Assembly: GCA_003541895.1 (NCBI GenBank) | Contig: DPLR01000549.1 | Location: forward strand, 1 to 12,679 | DNA length: 12,679 nucleotides | Source of the DNA: Cytophagales bacterium | GTDB taxonomy: Bacteria > Bacteroidota > Bacteroidia > Cytophagales > Cyclobacteriaceae | Reading direction: 5' to 3' | In this document: piece by piece, positions 1-6,978 of the stretch | Position numbering within the stretch: position 1 is the first letter of the stretch | Layout of the letters: the number at the start of each line of letters is the position of its first letter | Program-made: the position numbers and the translations under genes | Notes under the pieces: model-generated | Databases searched by the model: none | The model's input: only the letters and a program-made list of their open reading frames with translations | What the model was told of the DNA's origin: nothing

Positions 1-1
1 T

Positions 2-1429
2 GCAAGCAACAGTTTTATTTTTGAAGAACCACACGGACAAGAACCCAAACTCATTCACGAAGATTGGGACTACAATCGCCACCTTGCTAAGTTTCATAAA
101 TCATTAAAAGCAAATGAGACTTATCGTTTTGCGGTTGCTTCTTCTGCTACGAGTTCAGCTCAATACAATGATCCAATGAATGAAGCAGAGCGGTTAACTG
201 TCTTTGCAAAATTGGAAGGCGTACAACGGCTGCTCAATCGCCACAAAGAAGCATGGAATGAATTATGGAAAAGCGACATCGTGATTGAAGGCGATGCGCA
301 AATGCAAAAAGATGTTCGCTTCGCCTTGTATCATTTGTATTCTTTCGTGAGAGAAGGAACAGGCTTGAGTCTTTCGCCCATGGGGCTTTCGGGTTTAGGT
401 TATAACGGCCACGTATTTTGGGACACTGAGCTTTGGATGTATCCGCCTTTATTGGTGATGCAACCCGCCATAGCAAAATCGATTTTAGAATATCGGTTCA
501 ACCGATTGGAGTCGGCAAAGAAGAATGCATTTTCTCATGGCTATAGAGGAGCCATGTTTCCCTGGGAATCTTCCGCTGAAGGAACAGAAGATACTCCGGT
601 GTGGGCGTTGACTGGTCCGTTCCAACATCACATTACTGGATGTATTGGCTGGGCATTCTGGCAATACTATGAAGTTACGAAAGACAAAATGTGGTTGAAG
701 GAACGCGGCTATCCAATGCTAAAAGAGGTAGCTGATTTCTGGGCGAGTAGGGTAGAGCGCAAAGGCCCTGGTCACTATGAAATTAACAACGTGATCGGTG
801 CGAACGAGTGGCAAGAAAATATTAACAACAATGCATTTACTAATGGCATGGCGATTACAGTTTTGCGCTATGCCACTTCTGCTGCAAAAGAATTAGGCAT
901 TACTCCCGATCCGGATTGGGAAGTGGTTGCTCAAAATATTCCAATCTTGAAATTTGCTGATGGTACTACGAAAGAGAATGCTACTTACGATGGTGAGATG
1001 ATTAAACAAGCGGATGTGAATCTTTTAGCGCATCCGCTCGAGATAGTGAGTGATCAAACTCAAGTAGAAAAAGATTTAAAATATTACGAACAAAAGATGT
1101 CGCCTGATGGGCCCGCCATGGGAAGTTCAACGCTATCCGTTTTGTATTCAAAATTAGGTAAAACTGATAAGGCGTATGATTGGTTGATTAAAAGTTACAA
1201 ACCCAATCAAGTGCCGCCCTTTGGTGTGCTGGCAGAAACTGCCGGTGGAACAAATCCTTATTTCGCCACGGGCGCAGGTGGCTTTTTACAAGCTGTGATT
1301 TTTGGTTTCGGTGGAATAAAAATTACGGATCAGGGAATTGTTCAGCAAAAGACAAAACTCCCTAAAAACTGGTCAAGTCTTTCGATCAAAAACGTAGGAG
1401 TGAATAGAATAGATTACCTTGTGAAATAA
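2..1429 (+). CDS. Glycoside hydrolase family 65-type protein, 5'-truncated by the window
   Basis: The frame is open from base 2, so the protein starts upstream; the ATG at 176 is internal. About 476 codons are visible. The stretch FWDTELWM (about 417-440) and the GANEW motif (797-811) followed by ENINNNAFTN match the (alpha/alpha)6-barrel catalytic domain of GH65. In that family the Glu of the GxxE motif, here 806-808, is the general acid. GH65 members hydrolyse or phosphorolyse alpha-glucosides such as trehalose, kojibiose, nigerose or glucosyl-galactosyl-hydroxylysine. The visible text resembles the hydrolase-like (ATHL1/PGGHG) branch more than the phosphorylases, but this is from memory. 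A short beta-rich tail follows the barrel, as is usual. The missing N-terminus would hold the rest of the beta-sandwich domain and any signal peptide, so the cellular location is unknown. The next gene begins 18 bp downstream, which suggests co-transcription. Confidence 0.85.
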   Translation, partial: ASNSFIFEEPHGQEPKLIHEDWDYNRHLAKFHKSLKANETYRFAVASSATSSAQYNDPMNEAERLTVFAKLEGVQRLLNRHKEAWNELWKSDIVIEGDAQMQKDVRFALYHLYSFVREGTGLSLSPMGLSGLGYNGHVFWDTELWMYPPLLVMQPAIAKSILEYRFNRLESAKKNAFSHGYRGAMFPWESSAEGTEDTPVWALTGPFQHHITGCIGWAFWQYYEVTKDKMWLKERGYPMLKEVADFWASRVERKGPGHYEINNVIGANEWQENINNNAFTNGMAITVLRYATSAAKELGITPDPDWEVVAQNIPILKFADGTTKENATYDGEMIKQADVNLLAHPLEIVSDQTQVEKDLKYYEQKMSPDGPAMGSSTLSVLYSKLGKTDKAYDWLIKSYKPNQVPPFGVLAETAGGTNPYFATGAGGFLQAVIFGFGGIKITDQGIVQQKTKLPKNWSSLSIKNVGVNRIDYLVK

Positions 1430-1447
1430 TTTTAGAACGCATTTGAA

Positions 1448-2782
1448 ATGAAAAGCATAGTAGTAGCTGCAGCAGCATTGTTAATTTTAGTTTCGTCTTG
1501 CAAGACCGATACAGAATCGTATAAAGCCAAAGTGCAAGACCCCGAATTTTTTCACCGCGCAATGAAAGAAATAACCGACCGCATTGTGCACGATATTTTT
1601 TCGCCACCGGTAGCCAGCCGCATTTACACCTATGCCTCTGTTGCTGGTTATGAAACGATTATACATCAAGATAAAAATTATGAAAGCCTTGTAGGTCAAT
1701 TGCACGGTCTCCAAAAACTTCCGCAGCCTGATACTACCTTGGTTTATTGTTATCCGCTTGCGGCTACTGAAGCCATGTTGAAAGTAGGACGAACATTTAT
1801 TTTTTCTGAAGAGGACATCGATAAGTTCTATAATCAGGAAATGCAAAAATTTAAATCTTTAGGAATTCCTGATGATGTGTTCGAAAGATCTATTGCGTTT
1901 GGCGACAGCATTGCAAAGCATGTTCTCCGCTGGTCATCTAAAGATAATTACAAAGAGTCGCGTACATTTTCGAAATATGCCATCGAAAAAGATCCATCTA
2001 CGTGGCAACCAACTCCTCCCGCTTACATGGATGCCGTTGAGCCACACTGGAATGAGATTCGTCCGTTTGTTCTTGACTCGGCAGCACAGTTCAAACCAGT
2101 GCCTCCCACAAAATTCTCGAAGGATAAGAACAGTACTTTTTACAAAGAGGCTTACTATGTGTATGAGACCGGAAAGAATCTTACGCCCGAGCAAAAGGTC
2201 ATTGCAAGTTTTTGGGATTGCAATCCATTTATGATGAATGTAAAAGGCCACGTGATGTTTGCTACACAAAAAATTTCACCCGGTGGTCACTGGATAAACA
2301 TTACGCGGGCGGTTTGTGAAAACTCAAAAGCAGATATGGCTCGTTCGGCTGAAGCGTATGTACGCGTTTCGTTGTCGTTGGTAGATGGGTTCATCAGCTG
2401 TTGGGACGAAAAGTACAGATCCAAATTAGTGCGCCCCGAAACCTACATTAATCAAAACATTGATGAGAACTGGGCGCCCTTGCTGCAAACGCCACCTTTC
2501 CCAGAATATACCAGTGGACACAGTGTAATTTCTGGCGCAGCTGCCGTTGCACTCACTAATTTATTTGGTGATAACTACGCATTCACTGATTCTACCGAAG
2601 TGGAATTTGGAATGCCACCGCGCAGTTTTAAATCTTTTATTCAAGCTTCGGAAGAAGCAGCTGTTAGCCGTGTTTACGGGGGCATCCACTACATACCAGC
2701 GGTCGATGTTGGTATGGTGCAAGGACGAAAGCTAGGCGAGTTTGTAGTGTCGAAAATCAAAACATATAAAGGAAAGCGCTAA
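1448..2782 (+). CDS. Vanadium-dependent haloperoxidase / PAP2-superfamily lipoprotein
   Basis: This 444-residue protein has a lipoprotein signal: a hydrophobic stretch ending in LVSSC, with the lipidated Cys at residue 18, so it should be anchored in the periplasm or outer membrane. The three motifs of the vanadate/phosphate pocket are present: K322-x6-R329-P330, S356-G357-H358, and S407-R408-x5-H414. In the family these bind vanadate or phosphate, and the two His residues serve as acid-base and nucleophile or vanadium ligand. The last motif ends H-x5-D (D420) rather than the H-x3-D of classic PAP2 phosphatases, and the length is close to bacterial haloperoxidase-like proteins. Whether it halogenates or dephosphorylates cannot be told from sequence. 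The ATG lies 18 bp after the GH65 stop, and no strong ribosome site is visible, which is common in Bacteroidota. Confidence 0.85.
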   Translation: MKSIVVAAAALLILVSSCKTDTESYKAKVQDPEFFHRAMKEITDRIVHDIFSPPVASRIYTYASVAGYETIIHQDKNYESLVGQLHGLQKLPQPDTTLVYCYPLAATEAMLKVGRTFIFSEEDIDKFYNQEMQKFKSLGIPDDVFERSIAFGDSIAKHVLRWSSKDNYKESRTFSKYAIEKDPSTWQPTPPAYMDAVEPHWNEIRPFVLDSAAQFKPVPPTKFSKDKNSTFYKEAYYVYETGKNLTPEQKVIASFWDCNPFMMNVKGHVMFATQKISPGGHWINITRAVCENSKADMARSAEAYVRVSLSLVDGFISCWDEKYRSKLVRPETYINQNIDENWAPLLQTPPFPEYTSGHSVISGAAAVALTNLFGDNYAFTDSTEVEFGMPPRSFKSFIQASEEAAVSRVYGGIHYIPAVDVGMVQGRKLGEFVVSKIKTYKGKR

Positions 2783-2801
2783 TCATTTTCCCTTTCGCAC
2801 C

Positions 2802-3104
2802 ATGGGCAAGTATTTTGATATATTGAAAGACATTACGATCAGCGGATCTACGTTCAAAGATTTCAGGGAAGGCTTTTGTTACATTCGAATAGAAGGTACT
2901 TCTAAAATAGTGACAGTGGCTCGGCTTGTTGTATTTTTCACCGGTATCAATTCATATACGCAGTATTCCGATTCTAATAAGTACGATTTCCCTTTAACGA
3001 TGACTGATGAATTGATTTTGGAAGATGTCATCTTAAAAACTTTTGGAGAGACAGAGAATTACCGCAGAAAAGATTACACGATCAAACTTATTGAGTTGTT
3101 CTGA
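2802..3104 (+). CDS. Small hypothetical protein (100 residues)
   Basis: This ORF starts with ATG 19 bp after the haloperoxidase-like gene and ends at TGA 3102-3104. I do not recognise the family. The product has no signal peptide and no membrane segment. It is a mix of charged and beta-prone segments (for example YIRIEG and VARLVVFF) and would be a small soluble protein. Its codon choice (AAA, GAA, GAT, ATT, TTG) resembles that of the neighbours, and nothing overlaps it, which supports a real gene. No ribosome binding site is evident. It could be the last gene of the upstream unit, because a candidate promoter for the next operon lies just after it. The chance of a spurious ORF is appreciable. 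Confidence 0.45.
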   Translation: MGKYFDILKDITISGSTFKDFREGFCYIRIEGTSKIVTVARLVVFFTGINSYTQYSDSNKYDFPLTMTDELILEDVILKTFGETENYRRKDYTIKLIELF

Positions 3105-3159
3105 TTATTTGGGTCAGCTTCTGATCTGAGTAGCAATATCGAGTGCCGTAGAAACCGCC

Positions 3160-3190
3160 TTGAATTGTCGGCTGCCATTGAATAAATTTG
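3160..3190 (+). promoter_or_regulatory. Candidate Bacteroidota sigma-ABfr-type promoter for the cytochrome/DUF1501 operon
   Basis: TTG at 3160-3162 is followed after 20 bp by TAAATTTG at 3183-3190, an exact match to the Bacteroidota -7 element TAnnTTTG with -33 spacing in the usual range. Transcription would begin near 3196-3198, giving a leader of about 15 nt before the ATG at 3212. It lies in the only clear gap of the + strand gene run (3105-3211). This is a motif match only. Confidence 0.5.
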
Positions 3191-3211
3191 ATTAAACTTA
3201 TTTTCTGGCCG

Positions 3212-5524
3212 ATGGGTAAGACCTCCTTAAAAGTACTTTTCCTTTCATCTATCCTTTTGTTGATTTCAGTACGGTGCAAACAAAAAGGAGCGTTGGTAAT
3301 AAAATCTGATTCCGTAGATTTCAATTTGCATATTCGGCCAATCTTGTCTGATCGATGTTTTAAATGTCATGGGCCAGATGCCAAGCAACGCAAGGCCAAT
3401 TTACGACTGGACACACCCGAAGGTGCTTATGCTGCATTAAAAGATGATCCAACGCAACATCCGATTGTACCAGGAGCTCCTGATAAATCGTTTGTCTATT
3501 TACGCATTGCATCGACTGATACTGCTGAAGTGATGCCACCACCTTCTTCCAATCTTAAGCTAAACAAAAGTGAAATTAACATTATCAAAAAATGGATTGA
3601 GCAAGGAGCAAAGTACAAGAAGCATTGGGCATTCATTCCTCCGAAAAAAAAATCACTCCCCGAGATTTCTGACAAACGTTGGCCGAAGAATGAGATTGAT
3701 TATTTCATAGTAGCATCATTAGAAAATGCTGACCTCAGTCCGAATGAGGAGGCTACAAAAGAATTATTATTAAAGCGCTTAAGCCTCGACATCACTGGGC
3801 TTCCTCCTTCCATAGAATTGCAAAACGCCTTTATGAAGAATGAAGGTGAACAGGCCTATGAGAAAACAGTTGATGAGCTATTGGCTCAGCCGCACTATGG
3901 AGAGAAGATGGCAGCTCACTGGATGGACGTATCACGCTATGCCGATTCGCACGGATATCAGGATGATGGATTACGAACGATGTGGCCTTGGCGCGATTGG
4001 GTAATTCATGCCTTCAATGAAAATTATTCGTATGATCAATTTGTAATTTGGCAATTGGCTGGTGACTTACTTCCCAACGCCACAAAAGAACAAATCCTCG
4101 CCACTGGTTTCAATCGTAATCACAAAATTACTCAGGAAGGTGGGGTCATCGATGAAGAGTATCGGATCGAATACGTAACTGATCGTACCAACACTTTTGG
4201 AAAAGCATTTCTTGCGTTTACATTTGAATGTGCTAAATGCCACGATCATAAATACGATCCCATTTCGCAGAAGGATTACTACAGCACGTTTGCTTTCTTT
4301 AATCAAGTTCCTGAAAAAGGATTGGTGGGTGACATCAGCCTGGCTTCGCTTGCAGATCCTCCGAAGATAAAGATTACCTCTGATGAAGTAAGTAAGATTC
4401 TTACGTTCATCAATAAAAAAGATACAGCTGCTGTGGAAGTTATGGTGATGAAAGATGCACCGATCAAAAGGCAAACTCATATTTTGAAAAGAGGCGTTTA
4501 CGATGCACCCGGGGAAATAGTAAGCATAGGTTTGCCTTCCGCCATTCTTCCGTTTGATTCGATTAAATATGGCAACAACCGATTGGGTTTGGCAAAATGG
4601 GTGACGGATAAAAATAATCCGATTACTGCGCGTGTATTTGTGAACCGAATATGGCAAGAATTTTTCGGGCGAGGTCTTGTAAAAACCTCTGGCGATTTTG
4701 GTATGCAAGGTGAGATGCCAACCCACCCTGAGTTACTCGATTGGTTGGCTGTAGATTTCATGGAGAACGGATGGAACATCAAACGTCTGGTTAAGCAGAT
4801 AGTAATGTCAGCAACGTATCGCCAATCTTCGTTGGTGAGTAAAGAGAAACTAGAAGCTGATCCTGAGAATATTTTATTATCGCGTTCGCCTCGTCTTCGT
4901 TTAACGGCCGAAGGAATCCATGATCTTACTCTGTTCAGTAGCGGCCTTTTGGTTAAGGAAATCGGAGGGCCAAGCGTAAAGCCTTATCAACCGAAAGGAA
5001 TTTGGGAATCTTCCACTTCGGGTCGTGGAGTTTTGGCACGCTATGTTCAAGATCATGGTGATAAACTTTATCGCAGAGGATTGTACAATTTTATTAAACG
5101 TACTGTGCCACCACCTCGTATGCTCATGTTTGATGGTAGCAACCGCGATCAATGTGAGGTAAAACGAATGCGGACAAATACTCCACTGCAAGCTTTGGTC
5201 TTAATGAATGACCCGATTGTTTTGGAATCGGCCAGAGTTTATGCTGAACGTTTGATGGCTGATAAATCTACCCCTGAAGAAAAAATTGTGAAAGCCTTTC
5301 GATCTATTGTTTGTCGCCATCCAAAGAGCGGAGAACTCTCAATTCTCTTAAACTATTTCAACGATGAAGAAAAAATATTCAGTCAATCGAAGGAGAAAGC
5401 AAAACAATTTATAAACGCGGGTGAATACCCTCATACTAATGTTGATAATGTTGCCACATTAGCTGCGCTTATGCAGGTGATTCATACCATCTACAATTTG
5501 GAAGAGTCCATCACTAAAACGTAA
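3212..5524 (+). CDS. PSCyt1-PSCyt2(DUF1549)-PSD1(DUF1553) cytochrome c-like protein
   Basis: The product is 770 residues from this ATG. An in-frame TTG at 3188 would add eight residues, but it lies inside the promoter -7 box and the signal peptide follows the ATG directly. The signal (LKVLFLSSILLLISV) ends at R21-C22; Arg just before Cys is a poor lipobox, so either an anchor or a cleaved signal is possible. PSCyt1 covers about 35-125, with haem motif C49-x2-C52-H53 and M108 in MPPP as a possible distal ligand. PSCyt2/DUF1549 covers about 160-365 and contains a second C340-x2-C343-H344 followed by DHKYDP. PSD1/DUF1553 covers about 455-720, including RTVPPP and RTNTPLQALVLMNDP. The linker between PSCyt2 and PSD1 (about 90 residues) seems short for the family. 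The family is abundant in Planctomycetes and functionally uncharacterised; an extracytoplasmic redox role is inferred. DUF1501 follows after 5 bp. Confidence 0.9.
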   Translation: MGKTSLKVLFLSSILLLISVRCKQKGALVIKSDSVDFNLHIRPILSDRCFKCHGPDAKQRKANLRLDTPEGAYAALKDDPTQHPIVPGAPDKSFVYLRIASTDTAEVMPPPSSNLKLNKSEINIIKKWIEQGAKYKKHWAFIPPKKKSLPEISDKRWPKNEIDYFIVASLENADLSPNEEATKELLLKRLSLDITGLPPSIELQNAFMKNEGEQAYEKTVDELLAQPHYGEKMAAHWMDVSRYADSHGYQDDGLRTMWPWRDWVIHAFNENYSYDQFVIWQLAGDLLPNATKEQILATGFNRNHKITQEGGVIDEEYRIEYVTDRTNTFGKAFLAFTFECAKCHDHKYDPISQKDYYSTFAFFNQVPEKGLVGDISLASLADPPKIKITSDEVSKILTFINKKDTAAVEVMVMKDAPIKRQTHILKRGVYDAPGEIVSIGLPSAILPFDSIKYGNNRLGLAKWVTDKNNPITARVFVNRIWQEFFGRGLVKTSGDFGMQGEMPTHPELLDWLAVDFMENGWNIKRLVKQIVMSATYRQSSLVSKEKLEADPENILLSRSPRLRLTAEGIHDLTLFSSGLLVKEIGGPSVKPYQPKGIWESSTSGRGVLARYVQDHGDKLYRRGLYNFIKRTVPPPRMLMFDGSNRDQCEVKRMRTNTPLQALVLMNDPIVLESARVYAERLMADKSTPEEKIVKAFRSIVCRHPKSGELSILLNYFNDEEKIFSQSKEKAKQFINAGEYPHTNVDNVATLAALMQVIHTIYNLEESITKT

Positions 5525-5529
5525 TCCGG

Positions 5530-6975
5530 ATGAAAGACGAATTTTTAGAAAATAGACTTCATGTTAATCGGAGGCATTTCTTGGGCAAACTCAGTTTGGG
5601 TCTTGGCTCTGTGGCCTTGGGTTCGTTACTTATTCCAGATCTTTTTACTAACAGCGATGATAAGGTGCCCACGCTCGGGCTGCCGCACTTTGCACCAAAA
5701 GCTAAGCGCATTATCTATCTTTTTCAAAATGGAGCTCCTTCACAACTTGAAAGTTTTGATTACAAACCATTGCTAACGCAAATGGCTGGAAAGGATTTGC
5801 CTGAATCCATACGCAACGGCCAACGACTTACCGGGATGACTTCAAACCAGACCAAGTTTCCATTGGTGGGATCACATTTTTCATTTAAACAATATGGCCA
5901 GTCAGGTACATGGGTAAGTGAGCTGTTTCCGAACATGGCAAAAATTGTGGATGATATCTGTGTGATCGAATCGATGCACACCGAGGCAATCAATCACGAT
6001 CCTGCGCTCACGTTTATGCAGACGGGCGCTCAGCAGGGAAACCGACCAAGCATGGGAGCATGGTTGAGTTATGGATTAGGAAGTGAAAACAAAAACCTTC
6101 CCGCTTTTTCGGTTTTGCTTTCGCGTGGCAGAGGCAATGGTCAAGGAGTGTATTCAAAATTGTGGACCAACGGATTTTTGGATAGTATTCATCAAGGTGT
6201 ACAATTCAGCAGCAGTGAAGAACGCGTGTTGTATTTGAAAGATCCGGAAGGACGCGACCGTGAAGCAAGTCGCAAAATGCTTGACAACCTGGCCGAACTC
6301 AACAACATCAACTACAAAGAATTTGGCGACCCAGAAATTCAGACGCGCATTCAGCAATATGAAATGGCATATCGAATGCAAACGGCAGTACCTGAATTAG
6401 CTGATCTTTCGCACGAGCCTGATCACATCATTAAAATGTACGGAGCCGATTGCCTTGTGCCCGGCACCTATGCATCCAATTGTTTGATGGCGCGGAAACT
6501 TTCGGAAGCCGGGGTACGATTTGTTCAGCTTTACCACCAAGGGTGGGATCAACATGGAAACCTCGTTGGCGAAATGCCTTTGCAGGCACAAGATGTTGAC
6601 CGTGCAACTACGGCTTTGGTAATGGACTTAAAACAGCGCGGGCTGTTGGATGAAACATTAGTCATTTGGGGAGGCGAATTCGGACGAACAAATTATTGTC
6701 AAGGAGACTTATCAAAAGATAACTATGGACGTGATCACCATCCGCGTTGTTATTCCATTTGGATGGCCGGTGGTGGCGTGAAACCTGGCGTGTATGGCGA
6801 GACGGATGAATTTGGTTACAACATCATTAAAGACCCGGTGCATGTAAATGATTTTCATGCCACTGTGTTACATCTGATGGGGCTCAACCACGAGCAACTA
6901 ACATTCAAACATTTAGGCAGACGATATCGCCTAACAGATGTGGCAGGCAAAGTGGTGTCAGGAATTTTAGCGTAA
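5530..6975 (+). CDS. DUF1501 family protein with twin-arginine signal
   Basis: This 481-residue protein begins with a Tat-type signal: NRRHFLGK (R14-R15) followed by a mildly hydrophobic LSLGLGSVALGSLL, so it is predicted to be exported folded. The rest matches DUF1501 (PF07394), which is distantly related to the alkaline phosphatase/sulfatase fold. The conserved segments are QNGAPSQLESFD (67-78), WDQHG (339-343), WGGEFGRT (380-387), GRDHHP (400-405) and DFHATVLH (441-448). The Asp/His/Glu clusters are plausible metal ligands, but no activity is established for the family. It is full length and has no sign of damage. It lies 5 bp after the PSD1 gene and 3 bp before the DUF2231 gene. The PSD1-DUF1501 pairing is the classic arrangement seen in Planctomycetes, which implies that the two products work together. 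Confidence 0.92.
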   Translation: MKDEFLENRLHVNRRHFLGKLSLGLGSVALGSLLIPDLFTNSDDKVPTLGLPHFAPKAKRIIYLFQNGAPSQLESFDYKPLLTQMAGKDLPESIRNGQRLTGMTSNQTKFPLVGSHFSFKQYGQSGTWVSELFPNMAKIVDDICVIESMHTEAINHDPALTFMQTGAQQGNRPSMGAWLSYGLGSENKNLPAFSVLLSRGRGNGQGVYSKLWTNGFLDSIHQGVQFSSSEERVLYLKDPEGRDREASRKMLDNLAELNNINYKEFGDPEIQTRIQQYEMAYRMQTAVPELADLSHEPDHIIKMYGADCLVPGTYASNCLMARKLSEAGVRFVQLYHQGWDQHGNLVGEMPLQAQDVDRATTALVMDLKQRGLLDETLVIWGGEFGRTNYCQGDLSKDNYGRDHHPRCYSIWMAGGGVKPGVYGETDEFGYNIIKDPVHVNDFHATVLHLMGLNHEQLTFKHLGRRYRLTDVAGKVVSGILA

Positions 6976-6978
6976 GTA

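Noticed and set aside
3114..3124. Hairpin TCAG-CTT-CTGA as a terminator after the small ORF
   Set aside because: The stem is only 4 bp and no T-run follows.
3088..3324. ORF on the - strand across the gap before the PSD1 gene
   Set aside because: It overlaps the signal peptide coding region and the candidate promoter. A peptide-like stretch in the gap (GGFYGTRYCYSDQ) had no family I could recognise and needs frame changes to look like anything.
4067..4726. Long antisense ORF (219 codons, - strand) inside the PSD1 gene
   Set aside because: It lies entirely opposite strongly conserved DUF1549/DUF1553 coding sequence, and its composition (many Phe, Ile, Arg, His, Cys) is typical of a shadow frame.
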